From Brevundimonas naejangsanensis DSM 23858 (GTDB lineage Bacteria; Pseudomonadota; Alphaproteobacteria; Caulobacterales; Caulobacteraceae), in contig NZ_ATXN01000002.1 in the NCBI RefSeq assembly GCF_000421705.1, forward strand, positions 620,001-684,000: a DNA stretch of 64,000 bases, given 5' to 3'. A program made the translations under genes and the position numbers. The notes beneath the pieces were generated by a model that saw nothing but the letters and a program-made list of their open reading frames with translations, did no database searches and was not told the DNA's origin. Each line of letters begins with the position of its first letter. Within the stretch, counting starts at the first letter, position 1. This document shows, in pieces, positions 40,347-50,072 of the stretch.

Positions 40347-41645
40347 TCACGCCTTCTCGGCTGCGGTCGACGGGAGCACGGGCTCCGAGATCGTCGCCGG
40401 GATCGGCAGCGGCTTTTCCTTCAGTCCCACGAAGAACATGATCGGCCCAAGGAAGGCGAAATAGTACAGCGTGAACAGACGGGTCAGCCACAAGTAGGAG
40501 TTCAGCTGGCCGTCGATCAGGTTGAAGCTGGGCATGCCCGGCACGACCGGAGCGTCCGGCAGTTGCGCGCCGCACCAGCCCAGTCCGAAGCAGACGAACA
40601 GGAAGATGATGAAGAAGGTCCGCATCGTCGGGCGGTAACGCATCGAGCGCACCTTGGACGTATCGATCCACGGCAGGACGAACAGGATGCCGATCGCCGC
40701 GAACATGGCCACCACACCGCCGAACTTGTCGGGGATGGCGCGCAGGATCGCGTAGAAGGGCAGCATGTACCACTCAGGCACGATGTGCGCCGGAGTCTGC
40801 AGCGGGTTGGCCGGGATGTAGTTGTCGGCGTGGCCCAGGGCGTTCGGCTGATAGAAGACGAAGACCGCGAACAGGATCAGGAACAGGATGATCGCGAAGC
40901 CGTCCTTGACCGTGAAGTACGGGTGGAACGGCAGCATGTCCTTCTTGGCGCGGTCCTTCGGGATCAGGATGCCGACCGGGTTGTTCTGACCGGCGGCGTG
41001 CAGGGCCCACAGGTGCAGCACAACGCAGCCGGCGATGACGAACGGCAGCAGGTAGTGCAGCGAGAAGAAGCGGTTCAGCGTCGCGTTGTCGATCGCCGGG
41101 CCGCCACGCAGCCAGATCAGGATCGGCTCGCCGACGACCGGAATGGCGCCGATCAGGTTGGTGATGACCTCAGCGCCCCAGAAGGACATCTGGCCCCACG
41201 GCAGGACGTAGCCGAGGAAGGCGGTGGCGATCATCAGGAAGAAGATCACGCAACCGACGATCCAGATCATCTCGCGCGGCGCCTTGTAGGAGCCGTAGTA
41301 TAGGCCCCGCAGCATGTGCAGATAGACGGCGATGAAGAACATCGACGCGCCGTTGGCGTGCACATAACGGATCAGCCAGCCGCCGTTCACGTCGCGCATG
41401 ATGCGCTCGACCGAGGCAAAGGCCATGTCGACGTGCGGGGTGTAGTGCATGGCCAGGACGATGCCGGTGATGATCTGGGTCATCAGGCAGAGCGCCAGGA
41501 TGCCGCCGAAGGTCCACCAGTAGTTCAGGTTCCTCGGGGTCGGCAGGTTCGCATAGTCCATGCCGAAACGGATGATCGGCAGGCGCGTGTCCATCCACCG
41601 CTCGACAGCGGTTTTCGGGACGTAAGTGGATTCGTGATCGCTCAT
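40347..41645 (-). CDS. petB: Cytochrome b of the bc1 complex, 432 aa
   Basis: A full-length cytochrome b with eight membrane segments. [40 protein letters not shown] (heme histidines), [20 protein letters not shown] (the Qo-site region), [20 protein letters not shown] (second His pair) and the PEWY motif in [20 protein letters not shown] are all intact. It oxidises ubiquinol at the Qo site. It is the middle gene of the Rieske / b / c1 operon. Confidence 0.97.
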   Translation of the reverse strand: MSDHESTYVPKTAVERWMDTRLPIIRFGMDYANLPTPRNLNYWWTFGGILALCLMTQIITGIVLAMHYTPHVDMAFASVERIMRDVNGGWLIRYVHANGASMFFIAVYLHMLRGLYYGSYKAPREMIWIVGCVIFFLMIATAFLGYVLPWGQMSFWGAEVITNLIGAIPVVGEPILIWLRGGPAIDNATLNRFFSLHYLLPFVIAGCVVLHLWALHAAGQNNPVGILIPKDRAKKDMLPFHPYFTVKDGFAIILFLILFAVFVFYQPNALGHADNYIPANPLQTPAHIVPEWYMLPFYAILRAIPDKFGGVVAMFAAIGILFVLPWIDTSKVRSMRYRPTMRTFFIIFLFVCFGLGWCGAQLPDAPVVPGMPSFNLIDGQLNSYLWLTRLFTLYYFAFLGPIMFFVGLKEKPLPIPATISEPVLPSTAAEKA

Positions 41646-41662
41646 GGTTCCTCTGTCCGTCC

Positions 41663-42217
41663 TCAGCCGATCTTCACGCGGGTGTCGGACATGTATTCGT
41701 AGTTCGGCACGATCAGGTTCAACGGCGCCGGGCCCTTACGGATACGCCCCGAGGCGTCGTAGTGCGAACCGTGGCACGGGCAGAACCAGCCGCCGTACTC
41801 GCCGGCGTTGAAGGTCGGCACGCAGCCCAGGTGGGTGCACGAGCCGATGACGACGAGATATTTCTCGTGACCGGCCTTGGTGCGCTCGGCGTCGGTCTGC
41901 GGCGGGCTGCCCACGGCGCCCTCGTCGATGACCTTGGTCAGCTCGGCCGGAGTGCGATAGCGCACGAAGACCGGTTTGCCCTGCCACTTGATGACGACCT
42001 GCTGGCCTTCCTGAACCTTGGTCAGATCGAATTCGATCGACGCCAGGGCCAGGGTGTCGGCCGCCGGGTTCATCTGGTTGATCAGCGGCCACGCCACCAT
42101 CACGCCAGCGCCGGCCGCAGCCGCACCTGCCGCAATGTGGATGAAGTCGCGGCGGGTGGCGTCGCCACCCCCGTGTTGGCCGTCAGGCCCGTCAGCATTC
42201 ACGACCGATTCGGCCAC
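41663..42217 (-). CDS. petA: Ubiquinol-cytochrome c reductase Rieske iron-sulfur subunit, 184 aa
   Basis: A twin-arginine signal-anchor ([20 protein letters not shown]) tethers a Rieske domain with the cluster ligands in [10 protein letters not shown] and [15 protein letters not shown] (CTHLGC and CPCHGS). The disulfide cysteines are present in both boxes. The GTG at 42217 has AGAGG eight bases upstream and gives [10 protein letters not shown]; the ATG at 42253 is in frame but less likely. It is the first gene of the bc1 operon. The 195 bases to the divergent trmL gene show no clear operator. Confidence 0.95.
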   Translation of the reverse strand: MAESVVNADGPDGQHGGGDATRRDFIHIAAGAAAAGAGVMVAWPLINQMNPAADTLALASIEFDLTKVQEGQQVVIKWQGKPVFVRYRTPAELTKVIDEGAVGSPPQTDAERTKAGHEKYLVVIGSCTHLGCVPTFNAGEYGGWFCPCHGSHYDASGRIRKGPAPLNLIVPNYEYMSDTRVKIG

Positions 42218-42412
42218 GCGTTTCACCTCTGCATCGCCGGTCGTCCGCCCCAAGATGGAACGTCAACCGAATGGAACCCTTTGTGCGAAGGCAAACCCCT
42301 GCCCGTCCGGCCTTGGTTTCGGCTGCTTCAGACAAGTCGCGAAAGCGATTTGCGAAACAGTCGCAACAAAAGCCGCGACAAGGCCCCGCCCCGCGCGTAT
42401 GAGGGCCTTAGA

Positions 42413-42868
42413 ATGCGTCTCGCCCTTTTTCAACCTGACATCCCCCATAATGTCGGCGCCTGCATCCGTCTGAGCGCCTGTTTCGGCGTGGAATTGCACG
42501 TCATCGAGCCCACGAGCTTTAATTTCGACGATCGGGCGATGAAGCGGGCGGCTCTGGATTACGGGCCTCTGTCCCATATGACGCGCCATGCCGACTGGGA
42601 GACTTTCCAGCGCGACCGCGCGCCGGGTCGGCTGGTGCTGTTCACGACGCGCGCGGCCGAGCCGCTGACGGATTTCGTATTCCAGCCCGACGACGTCCTG
42701 CTGTTCGGCAAGGAGAGCGCCGGATCGCCCGACTACGTCCACGCGGCGGCCGATACGCGAATCTATATTCCGATCCGGCCGGAAGCCCGGTCGCTGAACC
42801 TGTCGGTCAGCGCCGGGATCGGCCTGCATGAGGCGCTGCGGCAGATGCAGGGGTTGCCGAGGCGATAG
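42413..42868 (+). CDS. trmL: tRNA (cytidine(34)-2'-O)-methyltransferase TrmL, 151 aa
   Basis: A minimal SPOUT methyltransferase. It opens MRLALFQPDIPHNVGACIRL and contains LHVIEPTSFNFDDRAMKRAA, DVLLFGKESAGSP and the knotted SAM-binding end IPIRPEARSLNLSVSAGIGL. This is the TrmL/YibK length and motif set. It methylates the wobble ribose of tRNA-Leu. It is transcribed alone, divergent from the bc1 operon, and is followed by the second structured repeat. Confidence 0.93.
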   Translation: MRLALFQPDIPHNVGACIRLSACFGVELHVIEPTSFNFDDRAMKRAALDYGPLSHMTRHADWETFQRDRAPGRLVLFTTRAAEPLTDFVFQPDDVLLFGKESAGSPDYVHAAADTRIYIPIRPEARSLNLSVSAGIGLHEALRQMQGLPRR

Positions 42869-42878
42869 ACGCCACGCC

Positions 42879-43027
42879 TCTCCCTCCCCTTCATGGGGAG
42901 GGTGGCTGAGGCCGCCAGGCCGAAGACGGGTGGGGGCGGCTTGGCAAATCAAGCGACGGGGCCAGGATCTCCTGGTCCTCCCCACCCGGTCGCTACGCGA
43001 CCACCCTCCCCATGAAGGGGAGGGAGA
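42879..43027. repeat. Palindromic intergenic element, copy 2
   Basis: Arms at 42879-42905 and 43001-43027 are identical to those of the copy at 23748-23886. The nested stems are kept while their loops differ (gtaa to gcca; tgc to tac), and the centre is unrelated and ten bases longer. It again lies between convergent genes (trmL and the dipeptidase). Confidence 0.9.
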
Positions 43028-43036
43028 GAAGCTGGC

Positions 43037-44323
43037 TTATTCCGGCGCGCCGTCGTCGGGCAGCTTGGCCAGGCTCGGTCGCTCAGCCCGCTTGGACTCG
43101 GCCACCCGCTCCACTGCCCGCATGACGCGCAGCAGGTTCTCGCCCGAGATCTTGCGGATGTCCGCCTCGCTCCAGCCGCGGCGCATCAGCTCGGCCAGCA
43201 GGCGCGGATAGCCGTCCACGCCCTCCAGGCCGACCGGCAGGCTGTCCACCCCGTCATAGTCGCCGCCCAGACCAATGTGGTCGATGCCCGCCACGTCGCG
43301 GACGTGCTGGATGTGGGCGATGACGTCCTCCATCGTCGCCTTGGGCGCCGGGTTGGCGGCGTTCCAGGCGTCCATGCCCGCCTTGACTGCTGCGGGATCG
43401 CCGGGGTTGAGGGCGCTGAGCCGCGTCATCTCGGCTGCCCGCGCCGCGCCGGAGGCGCGCACCGCCTCGCTGATGAAGCCCGGCACGAAGGTCACCATGA
43501 CGATGCCGCCGTTGCCCGCCATCTGGCGCAGCACCGCGTCAGGCACATTGCGCGGATGGGCCGTCACCGCTCGCGCCGACGAGTGAGAGAAGATCACCGG
43601 CGCCGACGACACGCGGATGGCGTCGACCATCGTGTCCTCGGACACGTGGCTGAGGTCAACCATCATGCCCAGCCGGTTCATCTCCCGGACCACGTCCTCG
43701 CCGAAGGCGTTCAGCCCGTTCCACTTGGGCGCGTCGGTGCCGCTGTCGGCCCAGGTGGTGCTCTTGGAGTGGGTCAGCGTCATGTAGCGCGCGCCCGAAT
43801 CATAGAACTCGCGCAACAGGCCCAGGGAATCGTCGATGGAATAGCCGCCTTCCATGCCGATCAGGCTGGCGATCTTGCCCGCGCGGTGGATACGGACCAG
43901 GTCATCGGCCGTCGTGGCGATCTCGAAAGTCTCGGGATAGGCGGCGGCGATCCGCTTGACGGTGTCGATCTGCTCGAAGGTGGCCTTGGCGGCCTCCACC
44001 GGCGCCATGCTGGCCGGGACATAGACCGACCAGAACTGACCGCCCACGCCCCCGGCGCGCAGGCGCGGAATATCCGTATGCAGGCGCGTCGACGCTGACA
44101 GATTTGCATTCAGATCAACGCCGTGCGGATCATTCCCAAAGCCCTGCCGCAAGGCCCACGGCAGGTCGTTGTGGCCGTCGATCAGCGGCGTGCGTTTCAG
44201 AATCTGCATTACCCGCGCCTCTTGCGGCTGGGTTTGAGCCAAGGCCGGTCCCGCCAGAACGGCGATGGAAGCGGCGGCCAGCAGACTGGCGCGCAGTCTG
44301 GCGTTCAGGGCGATGCGGATCAT
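43037..44323 (-). CDS. Membrane dipeptidase (M19 family), 428 aa
   Basis: A signal peptide (AASIAVLAGPALAQ) precedes an M19 renal-dipeptidase fold. Zinc ligands lie in PLIDGHNDLPWAL (HxD), GMEGGYSIDDSLGLLREF (Glu), MVDLSHVSEDTMVDAI (His), VIFSHSSARAVTAHPRNVPD (second His with the Arg-x-x-Pro-asn motif) and HIGLGGDYDGVDSLP (final Asp). It would hydrolyse dipeptides in the periplasm. GAGGGG lies five bases before the ATG at 44323; an upstream extension lacks a signal sequence. Confidence 0.93.
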   Translation of the reverse strand: MIRIALNARLRASLLAAASIAVLAGPALAQTQPQEARVMQILKRTPLIDGHNDLPWALRQGFGNDPHGVDLNANLSASTRLHTDIPRLRAGGVGGQFWSVYVPASMAPVEAAKATFEQIDTVKRIAAAYPETFEIATTADDLVRIHRAGKIASLIGMEGGYSIDDSLGLLREFYDSGARYMTLTHSKSTTWADSGTDAPKWNGLNAFGEDVVREMNRLGMMVDLSHVSEDTMVDAIRVSSAPVIFSHSSARAVTAHPRNVPDAVLRQMAGNGGIVMVTFVPGFISEAVRASGAARAAEMTRLSALNPGDPAAVKAGMDAWNAANPAPKATMEDVIAHIQHVRDVAGIDHIGLGGDYDGVDSLPVGLEGVDGYPRLLAELMRRGWSEADIRKISGENLLRVMRAVERVAESKRAERPSLAKLPDDGAPE

Positions 44324-44450
44324 GGTTTCCCCTCTTTGAGATACTAGGCCCGCCCGGTCGCCCTCGGCGCTGCTTCTTGCGGGTGCGGCAGGCTGGCACA
44401 GCCGGACCGTGGATGGAACCGTTCGCATACCGCCTCGACGCCAAGGGATT

Positions 44451-44464
44451 GTGATCTGGATCAA
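44451..44464 (+). promoter_or_regulatory. FNR/FixK-like box upstream of hemF
   Basis: GTGATCTGGATCAA matches the anaerobox TTGAT-N4-ATCAA at nine of ten conserved positions. It lies 74 bases before the hemF ATG in the divergent region with the dipeptidase gene. FixK and FNR homologues bind this motif under low oxygen. Confidence 0.65.
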
Positions 44465-44537
44465 GGCCCCTTCGCCTCGCCTGCGGCATGAGGCCGTCGT
44501 CCGCGCACCCCGCCGGACTGTTCAGAAAGGCCGCGTC

Positions 44538-45431
44538 ATGGTTGAAGCCCTCATGATCCAAGCTGACCCCGCCCTGCTGATTGAGCGCCGCGAGCGCGCC
44601 CGCGCCTGGTTCGAGACCCTGCGCGACAAGATCCACGCCGGTTTCGAGGCGCTGGAGGACGCCGCCCCCGCTGAACTGTTCACCGGAGAGCCCGGTCGTT
44701 TCGTCCGCACGCCCTGGGATCGCCCCGAAGGCGGCGGAGGCGTCATGGGCATGATGAGCGGCCGCCTGTTTGAAAAGGTCGGCGTCCACTGCTCGACCGT
44801 CCACGGAACCTTCCCCGCCGACTACGCCAAGAACGTGCCCGGCGCCGAGGAAGACCCGCGCTTCTACGCCACCGGCATCAGTCTGATCTGCCACCCGGTC
44901 AGCCCGCGCGTGCCCGCCGTGCACATGAACACCCGCCTGATCTCCACGACGAAGACCTGGTTCGGCGGCGGCGGCGACCTGACGCCTGTTCTGGATGTCG
45001 ATCGCCGAGACGATCACCCCGACACCGTCGACTTCCACGCCGCCATGAAGGGCGCCTGCGACGCCTTCGACCCGGCCTGGCACGCCAAATACAAGCAGTG
45101 GTGCGACGAGTATTTCTTCCTGCCCCACCGCAACGAGCCGCGCGGCACCGGCGGCATCTTCTACGATCACCACGACAGCGGCGACTGGGAGAAGGACTTC
45201 GCCTTCACCCAGGCGGTCGGCGAGGCCTTCCTGAAGGTCTACTCTGAAATCGTCGCCCGCCGGATGCAGGAGCCCTGGACCGACGCGGAGCGCGAGGAAC
45301 AGTTGATCCGTCGCGGCCGCTACGTCGAGTTCAACCTGCTCTACGACCGCGGCACCATGTTCGGCCTGAAGACCGGCGGCAATGTGGACGCCATCCTCAG
45401 CTCCATGCCGCCCGTGGTGAAGTGGCCCTGA
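44538..45431 (+). CDS. hemF: Oxygen-dependent coproporphyrinogen III oxidase, 297 aa
   Basis: A full Hem[68 protein letters not shown] and [20 protein letters not shown] are family signatures. It converts coproporphyrinogen III to protoporphyrinogen IX using O2 in heme synthesis. AAAGG lies before the ATG at 44538. An FNR/FixK-like box is 74 bases upstream, so expression may change with oxygen supply. Confidence 0.96.
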   Translation: MVEALMIQADPALLIERRERARAWFETLRDKIHAGFEALEDAAPAELFTGEPGRFVRTPWDRPEGGGGVMGMMSGRLFEKVGVHCSTVHGTFPADYAKNVPGAEEDPRFYATGISLICHPVSPRVPAVHMNTRLISTTKTWFGGGGDLTPVLDVDRRDDHPDTVDFHAAMKGACDAFDPAWHAKYKQWCDEYFFLPHRNEPRGTGGIFYDHHDSGDWEKDFAFTQAVGEAFLKVYSEIVARRMQEPWTDAEREEQLIRRGRYVEFNLLYDRGTMFGLKTGGNVDAILSSMPPVVKWP

Positions 45432-45441
45432 GCCGCACGGA

Positions 45442-47961
45442 TCAGGCCGGAACCTGATCCGCCTCATGCATGACGGCCGCCTCGATCGCCTCGGTCAGGG
45501 CGGCCACGGTCAGAGGCTTGGTCAGGTGGCCGTCAGCGCCCGCTGCCTGCCCGGCCTCGACGTGCTCCCTCAGCGCATTGGCGGTCAGCATCAGCACGGG
45601 CGTGCGCGGCGCGTGCGTCGCCCGCTCATGCTCGCGAATGGCGGCGGTGGCGGTCAGGCCGTCCATGACCGGCATCTGCATATCCATCAGCACCAGATCG
45701 AAGCCATCCCGCCTGAAGGCCTCCAGCGCCTCAGCGCCGTTCTCAACGCTGACCAGATCGACCGGCATGGCCTCCAGCATGACCTGAACCACCAAGCGGT
45801 TGGCCGGATGGTCGTCGGCCAGCAGCACCTTCAGGCGCTCATGGCGCGCGATGGAGCGCGCGGCGGGCGCAACAGTCTGAACCTCAGGCTCCGGCGCAGG
45901 AGGCAGAGACAGTTCGAACCAGAACCGCGCGCCTCCGCCCGTCGGCGATTCGCAATCGAGACGCCCGCCCATCAGCCGCACCAGATCAGCCGAAATCGCC
46001 AACCCTAAACCGCTGCCCCCGAACCGCCGGGTAATGGAGCCATCCGCCTGCTGGAAACGATGGAAGATTCGCTGCTTGAACTCCTCGTCGAAGCCGATGC
46101 CGGTATCCGAAACCATGAACGAAGCCCGTCCATCCGCAGCGAGACGCGCTTCAAGCCGCACCTGACCTGTTTCGGTGAACTTCACGGCGTTGCTGACCAG
46201 ATTGGTCAACACCTGCCGCAGGCGCACCACGTCGCCGATGAAGGCGGCGTCGAGAACGGGGTCCAGTTCAAGCGCAAGGTTGACGCCCTTCTGCATGGCC
46301 ATAGGCGTCCACAAGGCCATGATTTCGCGCAACATGACGCCCAGATTGAAGGGCGCCGGGTCCAGCCTGATCTCGCCGGTCTCAACCCGAACCGTGTCGA
46401 GAATATCCGACAGCAACCGCTCCAGGGTGACGCCGGACGACCGGATGATGTCGACCAGTTCGCGATCCTTGGGCGTCAAATCCCGCCGTGACAGCACGTC
46501 GGTCATCGCCACGACGCCGTTCAAGGGCGTGCGGATTTCATGGCTCATATTAGCCAGGAACTCGCTTTTGGCCTGACTGGCCTCTTCGGCGCGAAGCTGG
46601 GCTGCGCGCAGGCGCCGGGACTGGCGTCTCTGCCAGATGACGACGAACAACGCCGAAAGGACGAACAGGAGGCCGATGCCCATGATCCAGTTCTGACCAC
46701 GGATGACCGCACGCTGAAGCTGGGTATTGGCCCGCGCGGTCTGCAACTGACGACGGCGCTCGGCCAACTGTTCCTGCATGTCGCCGGTGACCTGATGGAT
46801 GCCGGCGCTGAAGCGCTGCGCCGCCTGCACGGCGCGGCGCTGTTCATAGTCGCGCAGCACGTCAAAGGCCTCGGCCGCCCGCCCGGACGCCCTCAGCACC
46901 TCCGCCTCCACGAGGCGCTCACGCGGATCGACGATGCCGTCCGGCGCAAGCTCGCGCAGGCGCTCCAGGTCGCGCCGGGCGCCTTGGATGTCGCCCATAC
47001 GCGCCCGCGCCACGCCGCGCAGCGGCAGGATGTCCAGCGACAGGAAGGCCTTGCGGTCAATAAGCCTAGCGTGAGGCGCCAGGCATTCCAGCACCTGGGC
47101 CGACAGTTGCCGCATATCGGCCACCGCAGCGCACAGGGCCGCGTCATAGGCGCGAATGGCCGCAATGCCGGACCGCTCAGCCAAGCGGTGGTGCGCCGCG
47201 TAGTAATGCTCGGCCCGCGCCAGGTCGCCGACCTGAACCGACATTCGCGTCAGGTTGTACAGGCTGTCGAAATCCGGGCGGGGATATGCCGGGTTGGAAT
47301 AGTCGATTTCAAACCGATGGAAAGCAGCAGCCGCCCCGGCCACGTCGTTGAGCTTCATCAGCCCCATACCGGTCACTTCCCACACCCCGGCGCGAGCGGT
47401 GTCGGCGAAAGCGTCCTCGACCGGAATTTCGGTTTCAACGGCAGCCAGAAGACGCAATCCCTCGCCGACCCGATCCTGATCCATCAGAGCCAACGCGTAC
47501 AGCCGAGCGGCGTGCGCCTTGACGAACCAGTCGCCAGTCGTCGACGCTGCGCCCTCCATTTCAGCGGCCACAGCCAGATCGCCCTGGTCATAGCGCGCCG
47601 TCAGCGCATTGAGATGCGCGATCGCCAGATAGCGACTATCGTTCGCCGCCCTTGCCTGCGCCGCCAAGCGACTGTTCCATAGAGCGGCCCGCTCGAAATC
47701 GCCCTGATTCAGAAACGTCCAGGCGACATGGTACAGGCGATTCAGCCCCTCGCGGTCGCTTCGCCTGAGGGCCTGATGGCCAAAAGCCTCAAGCGCGTCG
47801 AAGTTCGTGCGCATCGCCCGCTGCTCGACCGCGCGAGCCAGTTCGACGGTCGCCGGAGGAGGCGCCGTATCGGCCTGTATGGGCGGCTCGGCGACAGCGA
47901 CCGAGGCCGCCGCAACGCCTGCGAGAACGAAGCCCCTGAACAGAACACGGCGCTTCAACAT
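45442..47961 (-). CDS. Hybrid sensor histidine kinase/response regulator with TPR-like sensor, 839 aa
   Basis: A signal peptide (FVLAGVAAASVAVAEP) is followed by about 380 residues of helical, TPR-like repeats facing the periplasm (for example LYHVAWTFLNQGDFERAALW). One membrane segment (IMGIGLLFVLSALFVVIW, near 425) leads to HisKA (EFLANMSHEIRTPLNGV, phospho-His near 470), HATPase (VLTNLVSNAVKFTETG; GSGLGLAISADLVRLM) and a C-terminal receiver with LVLMDMQMPVMDG (Asp near 758). No output partner is adjacent. The chosen ATG has GGAGG close upstream; a start at 48048 would overlap the next gene. Confidence 0.9.
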   Translation of the reverse strand: MLKRRVLFRGFVLAGVAAASVAVAEPPIQADTAPPPATVELARAVEQRAMRTNFDALEAFGHQALRRSDREGLNRLYHVAWTFLNQGDFERAALWNSRLAAQARAANDSRYLAIAHLNALTARYDQGDLAVAAEMEGAASTTGDWFVKAHAARLYALALMDQDRVGEGLRLLAAVETEIPVEDAFADTARAGVWEVTGMGLMKLNDVAGAAAAFHRFEIDYSNPAYPRPDFDSLYNLTRMSVQVGDLARAEHYYAAHHRLAERSGIAAIRAYDAALCAAVADMRQLSAQVLECLAPHARLIDRKAFLSLDILPLRGVARARMGDIQGARRDLERLRELAPDGIVDPRERLVEAEVLRASGRAAEAFDVLRDYEQRRAVQAAQRFSAGIHQVTGDMQEQLAERRRQLQTARANTQLQRAVIRGQNWIMGIGLLFVLSALFVVIWQRRQSRRLRAAQLRAEEASQAKSEFLANMSHEIRTPLNGVVAMTDVLSRRDLTPKDRELVDIIRSSGVTLERLLSDILDTVRVETGEIRLDPAPFNLGVMLREIMALWTPMAMQKGVNLALELDPVLDAAFIGDVVRLRQVLTNLVSNAVKFTETGQVRLEARLAADGRASFMVSDTGIGFDEEFKQRIFHRFQQADGSITRRFGGSGLGLAISADLVRLMGGRLDCESPTGGGARFWFELSLPPAPEPEVQTVAPAARSIARHERLKVLLADDHPANRLVVQVMLEAMPVDLVSVENGAEALEAFRRDGFDLVLMDMQMPVMDGLTATAAIREHERATHAPRTPVLMLTANALREHVEAGQAAGADGHLTKPLTVAALTEAIEAAVMHEADQVPA

Positions 47962-48031
47962 CTTCCTCCCGCCTGACATGGGCGCGACAGTGGGGGCGAG
48001 ATATTGAGCAAGGCTTATCGCCCCGCCGCAA

Positions 48032-48748
48032 TCAGGCCTTATTTTCACCTGCGTTCGATACGCCCAGATAGTTGCGGATCCAAGCGCCCAGTATCGCCCT
48101 GTCGTTGGCCTGCTGCAGGCTGGCCTGAGCCTCGTCCACCAGATGTTCGGCGATCCGTCCGCGCCGCCCCTCGGTCAGGGCTGCGGCGAAGGCAGGGTCA
48201 AATTCCGGATGGCACTGGAAGCTGATGGCGTCGTCCCCCCAGGCCACGCCCGCATTGGGCGTGAAGGGGCTGGCTGCGATCACCCGCGCGCCATCCGCCA
48301 GGGCGATCACCTGATCCTGGTGAGAGGCGGGAATAGATAAGGTCCCAGCGGGCGGCTGCATCCATGCCTCGTCGCCGGTGACCTCATAGGTATGCAGGCC
48401 TACGCCCCAGCCGCGCCCCGACTTTTCGACCCGGCCGCCGAACGCCTGAGCCATGATCTGATGGCCGAAGCAGATGCCCGTCAGGCGCGTCTTGCCGCGC
48501 GCATCGCGCAGCCACTGCGCCAGCGGCTCGATCCACGGCAGATCCTCATAAACGCCCGCCGCAGAGCCTGTGACGATGACTCCGGCGAAGGCCGCAGGAT
48601 CGTCCGGCAGTTCGCCCGCCTGAACGTCAAAGCGGCGCGTGGCCACCCCGTCGCCCAGCAGGGCGCGGAACTGATCGACATAGTCGCCGTATCGGGCGGC
48701 CAGATCCGCTGGCGGTCGCCCGGTCTCAAGAATGGCGATGACGTTCAT
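48032..48748 (-). CDS. Class I glutamine amidotransferase, 238 aa
   Basis: A GATase-1 domain alone. VIVTGSAAGVYEDLPWIEPL, TGICFGHQIMAQAFGG (nucleophile Cys), and FQCHPEFDPAFAAAL (His and Glu of the triad) are complete. Stand-alone members of this group, often called GMP synthase-like amidotransferases, act on unknown targets. It lies upstream of the histidine kinase gene on the same strand with about 70 bases between them. Confidence 0.88.
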   Translation of the reverse strand: MNVIAILETGRPPADLAARYGDYVDQFRALLGDGVATRRFDVQAGELPDDPAAFAGVIVTGSAAGVYEDLPWIEPLAQWLRDARGKTRLTGICFGHQIMAQAFGGRVEKSGRGWGVGLHTYEVTGDEAWMQPPAGTLSIPASHQDQVIALADGARVIAASPFTPNAGVAWGDDAISFQCHPEFDPAFAAALTEGRRGRIAEHLVDEAQASLQQANDRAILGAWIRNYLGVSNAGENKA

Positions 48749-48825
48749 GCTCGGTTTTCACTCCCGCAGACGCACGATGAAGGAGGCGTCAGCCCCTGGA
48801 TTGGGGTAGAAGATCAGCCAAGGCA

Positions 48826-49149
48826 ATGGGACGAACCGTCATGACCGCAACCGATGATCCGGTCGTGCTGATCAACATCTTCAAGTGCGACCAGCGCCAC
48901 CTGGACGAACTGATCGAGCGCCTTGCGGCTCTGGCGAAGGTGCAGTCCGGCCTGCCCGGCTTTGTCTCGGCGACCCTGCATCGCGGACTGAACGGCCGCG
49001 TCGCCGCCAATCACGCGATCTGGGCCAGCGCCACGGACTGGAAGGCCATGACGCGCCACCCCCAGATCGTCGCCGCCATGGGTCCGATCCTGGCCATCGC
49101 CACTTTCGAGCCTCACCTCTATGAACCAGGCGAGCCGACAAGCGGCTAG
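48826..49149 (+). CDS. Antibiotic biosynthesis monooxygenase (ABM) domain protein, 107 aa
   Basis: A ferredoxin-like ABM fold: DPVVLINIFKCDQRHLDELI, LPGFVSATLHRGLNGRVAAN and NHAIWASATDWKAMTRHPQI. These small cofactor-free proteins act on quinone- or heme-like substrates, but the target is not known here. The start could be the ATG at 48841 (MTATDD). It overlaps the convergent rlmJ gene by four bases. Confidence 0.8.
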   Translation: MGRTVMTATDDPVVLINIFKCDQRHLDELIERLAALAKVQSGLPGFVSATLHRGLNGRVAANHAIWASATDWKAMTRHPQIVAAMGPILAIATFEPHLYEPGEPTSG

Positions 49150-49967
49150 CCCGCGCGCCAGACCTCGGCCCGGGCCCCGGCGTCGCCCAGCGCCTGAACC
49201 GTCCAGCCGCAGATTTCAGCCGCCGCCGCTTCGGCCCCCGACGGCGCATTGACCACCGTCATCGCGCAGCCGTTCATCTTCATCGGATTGTTCAGTGGCC
49301 GCAGGCGCGCCTCGGCGACCAGCACCCGCGACAACCCCGCCTGCTCCAGCCGCCGGATGAAGCCGTCGAACGTCTCCAGGTCCTTCAAGGGCGTCCAGAT
49401 CGCGACGCACGCCGTCGGATCCGCGCGCACCACCGCCGCCGCCGTCTCGGCCGAGCGGACATAGTCGTCAGGCCGCTCGAACGGCGGATCGATCAGCACC
49501 AACGGCGCCTTGACGCCTCTGGCCGCGCGCACCGCCTCTTCATAGCCGTCGCCCGCCCGTCCCGTCGCGTTCGGCCATGCAGCCAGAGCCTCATTCAGCA
49601 GGGCTTCGACAGGCGGGTTCAGCTCGAAACCGCGATAGGAATCCTCCGGCCGCAGCGCCCGCGCCGTCAGCACCGGCGAGCCCGGATAGAACCGCACGCC
49701 GCCTTGGGGATTCAGCGCGGCCACTTCAGCCGCCAGCGCTTCGATCAGCGGGGGCCGCGCCTCGGCGGTCATCAGCCGCGCCACCCCGGCCTCGGCCTCG
49801 CGCGAGCGCTGGGCGTCGCCCGACAGATCATAGAGGCCCGCCCCCGCGTGGGTGTCGAACACCGTCACCGGCCCCCTGGCCTGGCGATCCTTCAGCAGCC
49901 ACAGCACCAGGGCGTGCTTGACCAGGTCGGCGAAGTTTCCGGCGTGAAAGCTGTGACGATAATTCAT
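49146..49967 (-). CDS. rlmJ: 23S rRNA (adenine(2030)-N6)-methyltransferase RlmJ, 273 aa
   Basis: The family start MNYRHSFHAGNFADLVKHAL is present, with the SAM-binding FDTHAGAGLYDLSG, the catalytic DPPFE in PLVLIDPPFERPDDYV, and the C-terminal NPMKMNGCAMTVVNAP typical of RlmJ. It methylates A2030 of 23S rRNA. It is convergent with the ABM gene and divergent from the phage-motif/topoisomerase pair. Confidence 0.93.
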   Translation of the reverse strand: MNYRHSFHAGNFADLVKHALVLWLLKDRQARGPVTVFDTHAGAGLYDLSGDAQRSREAEAGVARLMTAEARPPLIEALAAEVAALNPQGGVRFYPGSPVLTARALRPEDSYRGFELNPPVEALLNEALAAWPNATGRAGDGYEEAVRAARGVKAPLVLIDPPFERPDDYVRSAETAAAVVRADPTACVAIWTPLKDLETFDGFIRRLEQAGLSRVLVAEARLRPLNNPMKMNGCAMTVVNAPSGAEAAAAEICGWTVQALGDAGARAEVWRAG

Positions 49968-50072
49968 GCCGCTCCGTCCCTCGCCTGCGCCTTCAGGTCA
50001 AGCCATCGGCGAGACTCGGCTAAGGAACCGCTCGACGCGGCCGCCGTTGCCGTATGCCGCCCGAGAAGAGCC

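Noticed and set aside
40342..40773. N-terminal extension of the cytochrome c1 ORF
   Set aside because: It overlaps cytochrome b in another frame and lacks any signal; the ATG at 40341 gives a proper signal peptide.
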